Source: Paenibacillus rhizophilus (GTDB lineage Bacteria > Bacillota > Bacilli > Paenibacillales > Paenibacillaceae). Taken from it: 64,000 nt of DNA. Position 1 is the first letter of the stretch; the number at the start of each line of letters is the position of its first letter. The stretch covers positions 62,001-126,000 of the forward strand of contig NZ_RQPI01000006.1 of the NCBI RefSeq assembly GCF_003854965.1. Direction: 5' to 3'. Shown here one piece after another: positions 26,004 through 35,444 of the stretch. The translations under genes were made by a program, and so were the position numbers. A model generated the notes under the pieces. That model searched no databases. It was not told the origin of the DNA and saw only the letters and a list, made by a program, of their open reading frames with translations.

Positions 26004-26405
26004 TCAAATTCCGTATGCACGGGCTATAGCTTCAAGTTCAGCCTTCAAGGGCTGCTCCGCTTCTTTCGGAACGTGAATGATGAGCACCCCGCCAAATACG
26101 GTCTCCCATTTTCCATTCCGGCTCAGCACCCGCTCCCTAAATGCGGCAAGCTCCGGCGAACGGGCGGCTTCCCGGCTGAGCAGCCTGACCACTTTCCGGT
26201 AATCCGACTTACGCACGGTTTCCACATAGTGACAGACGCCGCGCTCTTCTTTTACTTTTATAATGTCTCCCAAAGACAACTCCGGTCTGAACACAGGCGT
26301 CTCTTCAATCCGGTATTCGTTCTCGCCGATGCGCGTCACCTCGAGAATTTCAATTTCGCGTCCCGCTTCGTCGAAACAAAGCTGAACCTCCATAAACTCA
26401 GGCAT
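26004..26405 (-). CDS. Hypothetical protein (DUF4265-like)
   Basis: A 133-residue soluble protein with no signal peptide or membrane segment. The middle, YRIEETPVFRPELSLGDIIKVKEERGVCHYVETV, has the pattern of DUF4265-type proteins, whose role is unknown; the resemblance is from memory and not certain. It sits just upstream of signal peptidase I on the same strand, with only 14 bases between, so the two are likely one transcript. A functional tie to protein export is not shown. Confidence 0.6.
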   Translation of the reverse strand: MPEFMEVQLCFDEAGREIEILEVTRIGENEYRIEETPVFRPELSLGDIIKVKEERGVCHYVETVRKSDYRKVVRLLSREAARSPELAAFRERVLSRNGKWETVFGGVLIIHVPKEAEQPLKAELEAIARAYGI

Positions 26406-26478
26406 CGGTCGCCTCCAATCACTGTTATGTACCTAACTCTACAATAGACCACGAAGCGGCAAAATTCAAATAACACGC

Positions 26479-27336
26479 TTAGCGGAGCGCCCGGGCAACG
26501 ATTCGCTCAAACCAGCTCCACGGCAGCAGCATCCTGCCTCCGATCAGCAGCCGCGAGCCCCTTCCAAGCGTATAGCGCAGCCTGGGTGAGCGCAGGCGCA
26601 CAATGCGGCCGATCAGGTCGGCAACCTCCTGCGGATCGGGCGCCGTAACCGCAGCCTTGCGCGAATACCGAAGCACCGCATCCAGACGCGCTTTGTAAGG
26701 AGAGTCCCCGGCGGCGGCGATCTGCGACAGGCCCTTGTTCCAAATGGCGGTGCGGTACGCTCCCGGCTCCAGTATAACGACCTTCACCCCCAGCGGCGAC
26801 ATTTCATGCCGCAGGCTCTCGCTGAAGCCCTCGACCGCGAATTTGGAAGCCGCGTAAGGCGCGTAACCGGGAAAAGCGGCTAGGCCGCTGACGCTGCCGA
26901 TGTTGACGATGAGGCCTGCCCGGCGTTCCCGCATATGCGGAAGAACGGCTTTCGTCACCGCGACCAGACCGAAAAAATTCGTCTCCAGCTGGCGGCGCCA
27001 ATCCTCCATCGGCACCTCTTCCACAAAGCCGCCCACTGCATAGCCGGCATTATTGACCAGGACGTCGATTCTGCCGTAAGCAGCCAGAACCGCATTCACG
27101 GTCTCTTCGATTCCGGCGGGGTCGGTCACATCCATACGCATCACCTGCACACGGTCCAGGATGCCGGAGCGCTCCGCCCGCCGCTCGAGCTCATCCTTCC
27201 TCGATGGCTCGCGCATAGCCGCGATGACCCTGAAGCCCTGCTCCGCCAGCTTTACCACCGTGAGCAGCCCGAAGCCGCTGGATGCCCCCGTGACGATGGC
27301 GACCGCGTCCGCGTTCCGGTACTCCGATTGATTCAA
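26479..27336 (-). CDS. Short-chain dehydrogenase/reductase (SDR)
   Basis: The 285-residue protein is a classical SDR. The cofactor motif is TGASSGFGLLTV, the structural NNAGYAVGG follows, and the catalytic residues are Ser in IVNIGSVSGLAAF and Tyr-Lys in YAPYAASKFAVEG. It should reduce or oxidise an alcohol or ketone with NAD(P). The substrate is unknown. The start is TTG 27336, preceded by AAGGAGAGG. It is single on the minus strand, 73 bases upstream of the DUF4265-like gene, and could share its transcript. Confidence 0.88.
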   Translation of the reverse strand: MNQSEYRNADAVAIVTGASSGFGLLTVVKLAEQGFRVIAAMREPSRKDELERRAERSGILDRVQVMRMDVTDPAGIEETVNAVLAAYGRIDVLVNNAGYAVGGFVEEVPMEDWRRQLETNFFGLVAVTKAVLPHMRERRAGLIVNIGSVSGLAAFPGYAPYAASKFAVEGFSESLRHEMSPLGVKVVILEPGAYRTAIWNKGLSQIAAAGDSPYKARLDAVLRYSRKAAVTAPDPQEVADLIGRIVRLRSPRLRYTLGRGSRLLIGGRMLLPWSWFERIVARALR

Positions 27337-27369
27337 TGGAACCTCTCCTTATAGTGCTTTATTCGCTTC

Positions 27370-28164
27370 TCACACTATCAGCCTGACGACCCAACTGATC
27401 AGATAGGCGGCAGGTTCGAGAACAAGCTGCCCGAGCAGCGTGCCCAGAAACCGGGAGCCCATGAGCAGCACATATACCTTGCCGAGCCGGCTGCGGTGTT
27501 CCGGGCTGGCTGTCGCCTTGTCGGTAATTAGCCCAAGCTGCGGGTCGATGAAGATCGTCAGCAGAATCGTCGCCAGCCCGTTAATAATCCCCGAGGCCTG
27601 GGAAGCGGTCATGCTGTACTTCGGAACGAGATGGGCCGCGAACAGCGACGACATTACGCCCACCGTATAAAAAGCCGTAACGAAAATATTCAGCACGATC
27701 AACCGTTTTGGAACATCCAGGTACCGGAAATAGTACAACCCGATTTTCGGCCGTCTGATATATTTGCGGGTATTTTTCAATTGTCCGATGGTGACGCTGG
27801 CCAGCAGCTTCGGAATCGATCCCTGGATCTCCAGCTTGGAGATGATGCGCTCAAACAGTCCGATAAATGTGGGAAACAGTCCGATTGCAATCAGCGTTCC
27901 CAGCGATCCGCCCAGCAGAATAATCCTTAAATAATTCTCCAGGGGAAAGCTTGAATCGGTTCTCGCCACATCCACAAACTTGGCTGTCAGCGGAGCCTGA
28001 ATCAGATTGGCTGTTCGGGATACCAGTACGATTATGCCGGTCAGGGACAGCGCGATCGCGATTTTGTTCAGCCTGACCCCGGCGTACCGGACGGAATACG
28101 ATAACGTTTCGGCGGTATGTATAACCATTGTAAGAAGAAAGACGACAAGCAGATTTCCGGCCAT
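27370..28164 (-). CDS. amj: Lipid II flippase, Amj family
   Basis: This 264-residue membrane protein has about six or seven helices and matches the Amj (YdaH) family across its length, with HTAETLSYSVRYAGVRLNK near the start and RRPKIGLYYFRYLDVPKRLIVLN in the middle. Amj of Bacillus subtilis moves lipid II across the membrane when MurJ is absent or blocked, so it supports peptidoglycan synthesis. In B. subtilis it is induced by envelope stress; nothing in the sequence here shows regulation. GGAGG precedes the ATG. It is followed by the SDR gene after 33 bases. Confidence 0.88.
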   Translation of the reverse strand: MAGNLLVVFLLTMVIHTAETLSYSVRYAGVRLNKIAIALSLTGIIVLVSRTANLIQAPLTAKFVDVARTDSSFPLENYLRIILLGGSLGTLIAIGLFPTFIGLFERIISKLEIQGSIPKLLASVTIGQLKNTRKYIRRPKIGLYYFRYLDVPKRLIVLNIFVTAFYTVGVMSSLFAAHLVPKYSMTASQASGIINGLATILLTIFIDPQLGLITDKATASPEHRSRLGKVYVLLMGSRFLGTLLGQLVLEPAAYLISWVVRLIV

Positions 28165-28278
28165 TCCGGTTTCCTCCCAGGCTCCGCCCTATTCTTCAGG
28201 GCTGTATTGCGGAGCATTCCCATGACTGGGTATATCATCCATCCCATTCTAGCACACCGCCGGCGGCAAGTCTTCGGC

Positions 28279-28317
28279 AAAAAAATGACAGGCGGCCCGC
28301 TAAAGGGACCGCCTGTC
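28279..28317 (-). terminator. Terminator after the CmpB-like membrane gene
   Basis: On the minus strand GACAGGCGGTCCC-TTTA-GCGGGCCGCCTGTC is followed by a T-run. Confidence 0.9.
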
Positions 28318-28381
28318 CTGTCTTTTGCAACTTACATTCCGATCATCTCGGACAACCCGGACAGCTCTTGCAATTCAGACG

Positions 28382-28963
28382 TTACAAAGCTCCGCCTGCC
28401 TCGTCTCCAAGCTGCGCCAGCCCCGCTTCTCTGCGGCGGATACGGTATGTCAGGGCGAGATCGGCGGCAAATGCTAGAGAAACCAAGGGAAGGAGCACGC
28501 TCCAGACATTCGCCGTTAACGAGTACAGACGAATCATCAGCGGATGAACGGCAACGAGGCATACAACCGCTAATCCCCACCAGTACAGAGAGAACAGCAG
28601 ACAAATATGCCCGCCGAGCTGAAACTCTTGGCTCGAGTAATCCCACCATCGGCGGCGGAACAGAAGCTTCAGTAGCGCTCCTGCGGCATATTCTACAGCC
28701 GACGGTACGATAAATGTCGCGGCCAGAAACAGCGGCAGCGGCATGTCTGTACCGCCTAGAGCCAGCAGCAGCAGAGGCGCGAAGCCGTACATCGGTTTAT
28801 ACGGCCCTTTCATAAGCCCCTCTTTGCGGAACGTCCCGCAGCTGTACCAATTATACATACCCTCTATAAACCAGCCCAATATCGAGTAGACGATAAAATA
28901 AAAAAAATATTCTCCCGGCACACTATGCGCCGCCTCCCGGCTCCAAGACAACAATCCCGACAT
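28382..28963 (-). CDS. Putative ABC transporter permease, CmpB family (PF06541)
   Basis: A membrane protein of about 193 residues with five helices. The segment YFFYFIVYSILGWFIEGMYNW followed by GTFRKEGLMKGPYKPMYGFAP is diagnostic of the PF06541 family, which is called 'putative ABC transporter permease' but has no proven function. WWDYSSQEFQLGGHICL matches the second family motif. Starts at 28963 and 29020 are both possible; neither has an ideal site, and the family usually has a short N-terminus. The gene looks monocistronic and is closed by a strong terminator. Confidence 0.75.
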   Translation of the reverse strand: MSGLLSWSREAAHSVPGEYFFYFIVYSILGWFIEGMYNWYSCGTFRKEGLMKGPYKPMYGFAPLLLLALGGTDMPLPLFLAATFIVPSAVEYAAGALLKLLFRRRWWDYSSQEFQLGGHICLLFSLYWWGLAVVCLVAVHPLMIRLYSLTANVWSVLLPLVSLAFAADLALTYRIRRREAGLAQLGDEAGGAL

Positions 28964-29053
28964 GATAATCGTTCCCGCCTTCCTGTCCGATGGAATATCC
29001 GATTTCTTGAAATCGGGCATAGTATGCCATCCGGAAGACGGGAGTATGCGCGC

Positions 29054-29087
29054 AAAAAAAATCCACAGACACCTGTGTGCTGCGGAC
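29054..29087 (-). terminator. Terminator after the PP2C-like gene
   Basis: On the minus strand TCCGCAG and CTGTGGA pair, with CACACAGGTGT between them, then eight T follow. It overlaps the end of the sugar-phosphate-type cluster. Confidence 0.8.
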
Positions 29088-29095
29088 TTAATCCA

Positions 29096-29950
29096 TTATT
29101 TCAATCGAATATAAATTCCTGTCTTGTCATCCGATACTTTAAAACGGGGATAGCGAATACATTCAGCATCTTCCTGCTCTAATTGCAGCAGCCACTCCGC
29201 ATAAGGCTCAAGACCTTCTCGCGAAACCTGACGGACCAGCGACTTTACCGCATCTTCTTCGGCGGTTTCGCCCTCGTTCGGGTAAAACAGGCCGTCCGAC
29301 ACAAGCAGCAGGCTTTTCAGCTTAATCCGATTGATTCTTCCATATTCGAAAAACTGCTCCGCTTCCGCCATCCCGTTAAGCACGGAATACCCTTCCGGCG
29401 TATTCATTTTTTGCTTGTTTGCTGCAATCACCGGCTTGACTGTCTCCCACAATTGATCTTTGGAACGCACTCCCGCCTCAATGCCATCCAGCCATATCTG
29501 CTTTGATTCATGATCAATCGCAGCTACATGATCACGGGTGATCGGCCGAATGGAACCATCTTCATATATCGCATAGATCATACAATCGCCAACCTGAATG
29601 AAATCGATGCCGGTATCGGTTATACGAATAAGAGCTGCTCCTGCTGTCCATAATTCATTCTTCGACTGCAGATTAATCCCGCACCGTTTCATTTCCTGCC
29701 CCAGCCGGAAGTTCGCTTCCTGCAGGAGGTCTTTCATTCCTTTAAATTCAGCTGCGGTTACATTTTCAGCGTATTGCTTAATGATTTGTGAAGCAAGTCT
29801 GCCGCCGGTCTCATTTCCGTCCCCACGATATGGAACAAGCGAAGTTGCGCCGTCTACTACACCATAGAGCTTCAATTCTTCATTCAATAAGATGGCATCC
29901 TCGTTCCACTCCCCTGTGCCTTGAAGCGAAATCCAATCCATTTCAATCAT
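29096..29950 (-). CDS. PP2C-like serine/threonine phosphatase
   Basis: The 284-residue protein has PP2C-type metal motifs in order: an Asn/Asp region NEDAIL, GVVDGATSL, an ICSG-like GAALIRITDTGIDFIQVGDC, LLVSDGLF near residue 225 and SDDKTGI near the end. These match metal-dependent phosphatases that act on phospho-Ser/Thr, although the overall similarity is low. I prefer ATG 29950, with AGGGGA 8 bases upstream, over ATG 29959. It follows the second solute-binding gene after 64 bases on the same strand, and a terminator closes the unit. Its link to the transporter is suggested by position only. Confidence 0.65.
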   Translation of the reverse strand: MIEMDWISLQGTGEWNEDAILLNEELKLYGVVDGATSLVPYRGDGNETGGRLASQIIKQYAENVTAAEFKGMKDLLQEANFRLGQEMKRCGINLQSKNELWTAGAALIRITDTGIDFIQVGDCMIYAIYEDGSIRPITRDHVAAIDHESKQIWLDGIEAGVRSKDQLWETVKPVIAANKQKMNTPEGYSVLNGMAEAEQFFEYGRINRIKLKSLLLVSDGLFYPNEGETAEEDAVKSLVRQVSREGLEPYAEWLLQLEQEDAECIRYPRFKVSDDKTGIYIRLK

Positions 29951-30014
29951 GTTACCCATCCCCTGTCCAATATTAAATCAATCCACCAGCAATGACATCC
30001 ATATTCCCTAATCT

Positions 30015-31253
30015 TTAGGGCATGTACGGCAGTAATTGTGAAACATATGCACGGAGATCAGCTTCCTGATCCATCTCTAAATTGTTAAGGGTAAGCGTAA
30101 TCTGCTCCCAGCGCAGACGGGCGTCTTCCAAAGGCTCCAGGCTTTTAAACGTATTGACCGCATCAAGGAGTACACTATATTTTCTATTTAAAGCATAGTT
30201 TCGGGAGATAGCCTGAATCGTCTCTGTCTGAATCGGCAAATACCCGGTGGCCTCAAGCACCTTGGCTTGAGCCCCGGAAGATGCGAGATAGTTCACCACA
30301 TCTTCTGCCGCACCCGCAGCCTTCTTTCCAGCCACGATGCCAAATGAGCTGATATGGGGCAATAACACATTCCCGCCAGCAAGCGGCGCCGGAAGCATGT
30401 CATATATAAACTTCCCGGCAATGTAATGGTCCAGCCAAGGTATCATATTCGAATTTGTTATATAGAATAACGTCTTACCGGATATGAAATCGCTGGAAGC
30501 CAACTGATTGGCTAGAGGCTTCATAGCCTTCGACTCAAAGACAAGCCCTCTCCACATCCGGAGCAGTTGTTCCAGTCTTTGACTTCCGGGCAGGCCGCTT
30601 TCTAGGGTTTGTTCCCATAAATTCAGCAGTATAAATGGCTTTGAATCATCCATTACCAGCGCCTGCTCCCAACCTGCCGAATTGCGCGCAGTCAGATCGG
30701 TTTTCCAGGCCTTTGTTTTGGAGCCAAGCTCTCCCAGAGAAGAGAAGCCGATCACGTTGTCCACACCCGTCCATTTCATCAGGTCCTTATTGTAGAACAT
30801 CACCGGAACGGAGACTCCTGCCGGAACAGCCCATAATCGTCCGCCATAAGTGAATGGCTTGGCTGCCGCAGGCAAAATCTCTTCGGGGAGAAGCGCATTG
30901 CCGGATATCGGCGCCAACGCATTCGATTGAACCAGTTCAGAAAGTCCGTAGGAGCTATCCAGCTCAACGATCTGCGGAGCCGTTTGGATCGATAACGCCG
31001 CGAGCAGCTCGTTATGCAACTCTTTATAGGAAGGGAATACTCTCACTTCCAGTTCAACACCCGAATGGGCCTCCTGATACGCAGCCAGCAGGTCCGACCA
31101 GCCAGCCGTGTATATCCAGCAGACCAGCTTTTCCTTTTCCGTGTCATACTGCTCCGGGACCCGCTTGACCTCAGTAAAATAGTTGGAGTATACAATGACA
31201 GTAACCGCAATAATGACCAATAATGCCGCCCAGACCACACCGTTCTTTGCCAT
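30015..31253 (-). CDS. Membrane-anchored extracellular solute-binding protein (second binding protein)
   Basis: The 412-residue protein is a family 1 solute-binding protein. It lacks a lipobox; one N-terminal helix (VWAALLVIIAVTVIVYSNYF) is followed by KRVPEQYDTEKEKLVCW and looks like an uncleaved membrane anchor. SIQTAPQIVELDSSYGLSELV and NSNMIPWLDHYIAGKFIYDML are typical of the fold. In Staphylococcus aureus HptA is a binding protein that works with the HptS kinase as co-sensor; a similar role is an inference here. GGGAGG precedes the ATG. It is the last transport-type gene of the cluster, behind the permease. Confidence 0.7.
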   Translation of the reverse strand: MAKNGVVWAALLVIIAVTVIVYSNYFTEVKRVPEQYDTEKEKLVCWIYTAGWSDLLAAYQEAHSGVELEVRVFPSYKELHNELLAALSIQTAPQIVELDSSYGLSELVQSNALAPISGNALLPEEILPAAAKPFTYGGRLWAVPAGVSVPVMFYNKDLMKWTGVDNVIGFSSLGELGSKTKAWKTDLTARNSAGWEQALVMDDSKPFILLNLWEQTLESGLPGSQRLEQLLRMWRGLVFESKAMKPLANQLASSDFISGKTLFYITNSNMIPWLDHYIAGKFIYDMLPAPLAGGNVLLPHISSFGIVAGKKAAGAAEDVVNYLASSGAQAKVLEATGYLPIQTETIQAISRNYALNRKYSVLLDAVNTFKSLEPLEDARLRWEQITLTLNNLEMDQEADLRAYVSQLLPYMP

Positions 31254-31305
31254 TGTCTTCCTCCCTTCTATTGGGTCCACAGATACCTTTAATGCCACGG
31301 AATCA

Positions 31306-32997
31306 TTACAAGGATAACCCTTTTCCGCCGGACAGCTTATTCGCAATGAGCAATGAAATTAGCGTACTTAACGTCAGGATCGATGCAAGCGCCGCACCCG
31401 TCCCATAGTTGGAAGTGAATACCTCGCTGTAGATCGTAACGGAAATCGTTGCTGTTGCTCCATAATACAATACAAGGGTCGAGCTGAGCTCGTTAATTGT
31501 TGTAATCCAGCTCAGAATCGCTCCGGATATCACCCCCGGCGCCATCAGCCGCCCTGTTGTCTTAAAGAACGTCTTCATGGGCGGAACACCCAGACTAATT
31601 GAAGCTTCCTCCACACTGCGGTCAAGCTGATGAAGAATGGCTGTGCTGGAGCGTATGGTGTATGGAATTTTACGCACGACATAGGCAATGACAAGAATAA
31701 TCCATGTCCCTGTCAGCACAATCGGCGGTTTGTTAAAAGCGATAATAAGGCTTATCCCAAGCACCGTTCCCGGCATCACATACGGAATCATCAGAATTCC
31801 GTCCAGCGCCGCTGTAAGCTTGGATTTGCGCCGCACCAGGATATACGAAATCAGCATGCCGCCCGCAACCATAATAATGATGGACAGGATGGAATAGGAA
31901 TACGTGTGAATAATCGAACGGGGAACCCGGTACAGGACTTCCCTGTAGCTGTCAAGGCTAAACCCTGACTGAAATACAGGACCCTTCGTTTTGATAAATG
32001 ATGTTAATATTACGGTCAGCTGCGGCAGTATCGAAATACATGCGGGAATAAAAGCAACAATCGTTAGCAGCGTCTTCGCCAAGGGTTTAAGCGGAATCAG
32101 CTTCGGTGTCCGCATACCCGTCATCGAAAAGTTTTTACGTGCGACGAAATAGCGCTGAGTAAACAAGACCGACGTGGAGAACAAGATCAGGATGATGCTG
32201 AGCGTGCTTGCCATAGCCGGGTTGCCGCCCATTTCACTCACGAATTGCTCATACGCAAGAATAGGAAGCACCTTGAAGCCTTGTCCCAGCAGCATCGGTG
32301 TGCCGAAATCCGCGAAGGAAGCCATAAACACCATGAGCGCCCCGGCGGACAGAGTTGGAAAAATCAGCGGCAATGTCACGGTGCGAAGACGCTGCCAGGA
32401 GGTCATCCCCAAACTTTCCGACGCCTCTTCCAGTGAAGTATCAATGGTCTTCAGCGCGCCGGATACATACAGAAAGATATGCGGATAGAACTGCAGCGCG
32501 AATACGAACACGATACCGTGCATCCCATAGATGGACGGAACCGAAATGCCGAGGTCACGAATAAATCTTGTAATAAAGCCGTTATTGCCCATGAGCAAGA
32601 TCCACGAATATGCGCCAATGAATGGAGGCGACAGCAGAGACATCACAATCATAATCTGCATGAGACCTTTGAATTTAATCGCATATCTGGTAGATAAATA
32701 GGCCAGTGGAACTCCAATCAGGATCGCGCCTATTGTGGCAAGCGCGGATACCATGAAGCTGTTCAGCAGCGCTACACGGTAATATTTTAATGAAATGAAG
32801 GTAATATAATTTTCGATGGTGAAGCCGCCTTCTTCGCTGATAAAGCTGTTGATGAATAACGTAACCAGCGGGTAAACCACGAAGACGCACAGCAGCAGAT
32901 AGACCACGAGCGTGACTGCGGTCCAGAAATCCCATTTTTTGAACAGCAGTCTCTGCCAGATTACATTGCCCGGATTAGGCTCAACCCTCGCTTGCAC
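31306..32997 (-). CDS. ABC permease with two fused transmembrane domains (FbpB/AfuB type)
   Basis: The 563-residue permease has two six-helix halves, the N half with its EAA motif EEASESLGMTSWQRLR near residue 225 and the C half with EEASISLGVPPMKTFFKTT. The fused arrangement is typical of the Fe(III)/sugar-phosphate/2-aminoethylphosphonate importers (FbpB, AfuB, PhnV). I choose GTG 32997 because GGAGG lies nine bases upstream; the ATG at 33024 has no site. The start lies inside the end of the ATPase gene (17-base overlap), which suggests coupled translation. It works with the ATPase and binding protein that precede it. Confidence 0.9.
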   Translation of the reverse strand: MQARVEPNPGNVIWQRLLFKKWDFWTAVTLVVYLLLCVFVVYPLVTLFINSFISEEGGFTIENYITFISLKYYRVALLNSFMVSALATIGAILIGVPLAYLSTRYAIKFKGLMQIMIVMSLLSPPFIGAYSWILLMGNNGFITRFIRDLGISVPSIYGMHGIVFVFALQFYPHIFLYVSGALKTIDTSLEEASESLGMTSWQRLRTVTLPLIFPTLSAGALMVFMASFADFGTPMLLGQGFKVLPILAYEQFVSEMGGNPAMASTLSIILILFSTSVLFTQRYFVARKNFSMTGMRTPKLIPLKPLAKTLLTIVAFIPACISILPQLTVILTSFIKTKGPVFQSGFSLDSYREVLYRVPRSIIHTYSYSILSIIIMVAGGMLISYILVRRKSKLTAALDGILMIPYVMPGTVLGISLIIAFNKPPIVLTGTWIILVIAYVVRKIPYTIRSSTAILHQLDRSVEEASISLGVPPMKTFFKTTGRLMAPGVISGAILSWITTINELSSTLVLYYGATATISVTIYSEVFTSNYGTGAALASILTLSTLISLLIANKLSGGKGLSL

Positions 32998-34084
32998 GAT
33001 AGATAACCTCCTCGCCGCTGCCATTGTAAATGACGGACTGGCTCAGTTGAAGATCAAGATACACGGGCTGCTTCGGCTTGTAAATATCCCGCGTATACGA
33101 TGGATGGTCATGAACCTCAACGAATTCTCCGGACGACATTTTAACCGTATAGCTGACCTTTTCCCCGAGAAATGTAACCCCATCTATCGTCCCCTTATAT
33201 TCATGTTCCTCGGAGGGCTCCGGCGATATCTTTACACGTTCAGGCCGAATCGAGAACAGAACCTTACCGGAATGCGGCTTCTGAAGAGGAAGCTGGGTTT
33301 CAAGTCCCATCAGCTTTATATTGGCGGAACTGTTCAGTTTGGCACCTTCCTCACAGCTTCCGTCCAAGAAATTTGAGGTGCCCATGAAATTGGCTACAAA
33401 ACGATTCTGCGGATACAAATAAATCTCTTGCGGGGGAGCAATCTGTTGAACCGTTCCATTATGGAGGACAGCAATGCGGTCAGATACAGCCAGCGCCTCC
33501 TCTTGATCATGTGTAACGTAGATTGTCGTGATATTCAAGTCTTTTTGCAGCTTGCGAATATCCGTACGCATCTTCACCCTTAGCTTGGCATCAAGATTAG
33601 ATAAGGGTTCATCCATCAACAGTAAGGCCGGACGAATGACAATGGCGCGGGCCAAGGCAATCCGCTGCTGCTGTCCGCCGCTCATGTTGGAAGGAATGCG
33701 GTCTTTAAGATGCGTGAGCTCCACCATGTCAAGGGCTTCCAGCACACGGGTCCGGATTTCCTCCTTGGACACTTTTCTCGCCTTGAGGCCATAGGCTACA
33801 TTATCAAATACAGTCATATGGGGAAAAATCGCATAGTTCTGAAACACCATGCCGATATTGCGTTCATGTGTAGGTACATCGTTAATTAATTTCTTGTTGA
33901 AATAAATATTACCCTCTTCTTGTCTATAGAAGCCGGCTATGGTTCGAAGCAGCGTCGTCTTGCCGCATCCGCTTGGTCCTAACAATGTGAAGAACTCGCC
34001 TTCTTCAATGGTAAAATGCGCATTATTAACTGCCTTTGCCTCGCCGAAAAATTTTGTTACGTGATCGAAAACAACCTTGCTCAT
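32981..34084 (-). CDS. ABC importer ATPase (FbpC/AfuC type, with TOBE domain)
   Basis: This 367-residue ATPase has Walker A GPSGCGKTTL, Q-loop NYAIFPHM, signature MSGGQQQRIALARA and Walker B LLLMDEPLSNLD, then a C-terminal TOBE-like region (residues about 285-367, LFSIRPERVKI and VSYTVKMSSGEFVEV) of the kind that can sense substrate or regulators. It should power import by the double permease downstream. ATG 34084 has GAGGGG 6 bases upstream; the in-frame 54-codon extension is not needed. It lies 92 bases behind the binding-protein gene in the same operon. Confidence 0.93.
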   Translation of the reverse strand: MSKVVFDHVTKFFGEAKAVNNAHFTIEEGEFFTLLGPSGCGKTTLLRTIAGFYRQEEGNIYFNKKLINDVPTHERNIGMVFQNYAIFPHMTVFDNVAYGLKARKVSKEEIRTRVLEALDMVELTHLKDRIPSNMSGGQQQRIALARAIVIRPALLLMDEPLSNLDAKLRVKMRTDIRKLQKDLNITTIYVTHDQEEALAVSDRIAVLHNGTVQQIAPPQEIYLYPQNRFVANFMGTSNFLDGSCEEGAKLNSSANIKLMGLETQLPLQKPHSGKVLFSIRPERVKISPEPSEEHEYKGTIDGVTFLGEKVSYTVKMSSGEFVEVHDHPSYTRDIYKPKQPVYLDLQLSQSVIYNGSGEEVIYRASEG

Positions 34085-34175
34085 GATTATCCCCTCGCTT
34101 CCGGTAATGACGGGGAATAGCGGCGGCAGCCGGTTAAAAGCGCCCTGCCGCCACTCTCCCCTGATACGTGATGCT

Positions 34176-35228
34176 TTATTCCTGTCCAGTCGTGATTCGG
34201 GTGAACTTTTTAATAATTTCATCTTTATTTGATGCGGCCCAATCAAAGTTATAATCGACCAGCTTGATATCGCCTGTCTGAGGCAGGCCCTCCACAGGAG
34301 CTACATCCTTGCGTACAGAGCGGCGCTTGAATTCTTTTTGAACGAGCTCCTGCGCATCTTTACTTACGAGGAAATCGACGAACTGTTTGGCCTGCTCGAG
34401 ATTTTTGCTGTCTTTAATAATTGCGGCTCCGTCAGGAACAGCAGAGGTTCCTTCTGCCGGATAAATAATGCCGATTTGCGAACCTCCTTCAATGTAACGA
34501 AGAGCCGCATCCTCAAGGGTAATGCCGAGCGCGAATTCTTTGTCCGGAACGGCACGCTGTACAAGGCTTGAACCTGAAAGGATCTTGCCATCCATATTCG
34601 CCACCAGCTTCTTCACATAATCCCATCCCTTGCCGTCTTCTTTGCCGAACGCTGTAAGCATCGTTACGAGTTGTGTATAGGAAGAGCCTGATTTGGAAGG
34701 GTCGGCAAAAGCGATATTGCCCTTCCACTTCGGATCAAGCAGATCCTCCCAGGATTTAGGCAGCTCATTTTCGGATACCAGCTCTTTATTGTAGGTAATA
34801 ACCATTGGCAGCGCGTTGAATGGCGTCCAGTAAGAATTCACATCCACGTAAGCGGGCAGCAGGCTGTCGAATTCCTTTGTCTTATAAGGTTGGAAATATT
34901 CTTTGTAGGATTCCAGGGAGTCGGCGCCGCCTGCCCAGAATACATCACCAAGCGGATTACCGGTTTCAGCCTGCACTCGTTTAAGCAGTTCTCCCGTACC
35001 TCCGGAGATTAAATCCACCGTAATTCCTGTGCGGTCTTGAAATTCCTTAATAATGGGATTGTTGATTTCCGCTGCATTCGGAGAGTATACCGTTAATTTC
35101 CCGCCTGCAGCCTTGCTTCCGCTATTAGAACCGGTTGTTGCAGCTGTATCATCTTTAGCTCCGCATGCCGTGATCGTTACTGTCATCAATGCCAAAGCGA
35201 CCAAACCTTTAAGCCATCCTTTTTTCAT
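34176..35228 (-). CDS. AfuA/FbpA-type solute-binding lipoprotein
   Basis: This 350-residue lipoprotein has a signal peptide ending TVTITAC and a family 1 binding fold: KLTVYSPNAAEINNPIIKEF, then AETGNPLGDVFWAGGADSL and SKSGSSYTQLVTML. The GDVFWAGG and SGSSYTQ motifs resemble AfuA (sugar phosphate) and PhnS (aminoethylphosphonate) proteins; no tandem Tyr pair for iron, as in FbpA, is seen. Sugar phosphate is the preferred, unproven substrate. ATG 35228 has GGAGGT 8 bases upstream. It is the first gene of the transport operon, behind its own promoter region and the two-component system genes. Confidence 0.88.
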   Translation of the reverse strand: MKKGWLKGLVALALMTVTITACGAKDDTAATTGSNSGSKAAGGKLTVYSPNAAEINNPIIKEFQDRTGITVDLISGGTGELLKRVQAETGNPLGDVFWAGGADSLESYKEYFQPYKTKEFDSLLPAYVDVNSYWTPFNALPMVITYNKELVSENELPKSWEDLLDPKWKGNIAFADPSKSGSSYTQLVTMLTAFGKEDGKGWDYVKKLVANMDGKILSGSSLVQRAVPDKEFALGITLEDAALRYIEGGSQIGIIYPAEGTSAVPDGAAIIKDSKNLEQAKQFVDFLVSKDAQELVQKEFKRRSVRKDVAPVEGLPQTGDIKLVDYNFDWAASNKDEIIKKFTRITTGQE

Positions 35229-35351
35229 TTCTTCCCAACCTCCGCTTGATGTCATGTTTTCTTTCATTGATTGAATCTATACCAACTATACTTACCGGAT
35301 TCTGTTCGCTCAATGGGACAAAATTTCGTAACTGTTTAAAAAAATGACTCC

Positions 35352-35386
35352 CAAAAACAGTAAAATCGCCCTCTTGTGAGGACGAT
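35352..35386 (-). terminator. Terminator between the response-regulator gene and the transport operon
   Basis: On the minus strand ATCGTCCTC-ACAA-GAGGGCGAT is followed by TTTACTGTTTTT. It separates the kinase/regulator genes from the importer genes, so the importer should have its own, regulated promoter in 35229-35351. Confidence 0.8.
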
Positions 35387-35444
35387 CCCTTGATTTCACT
35401 GGTTTTATTATTTACATTAAACTAACGCATCTATGTCATAAAAA

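Noticed and set aside
34176..35228. Iron(III) import as the function of the first FbpABC-like system.
   Set aside because: The tandem Tyr iron ligands of FbpA are not seen and the YesM/YesN partners point to an organic solute. It is not excluded.
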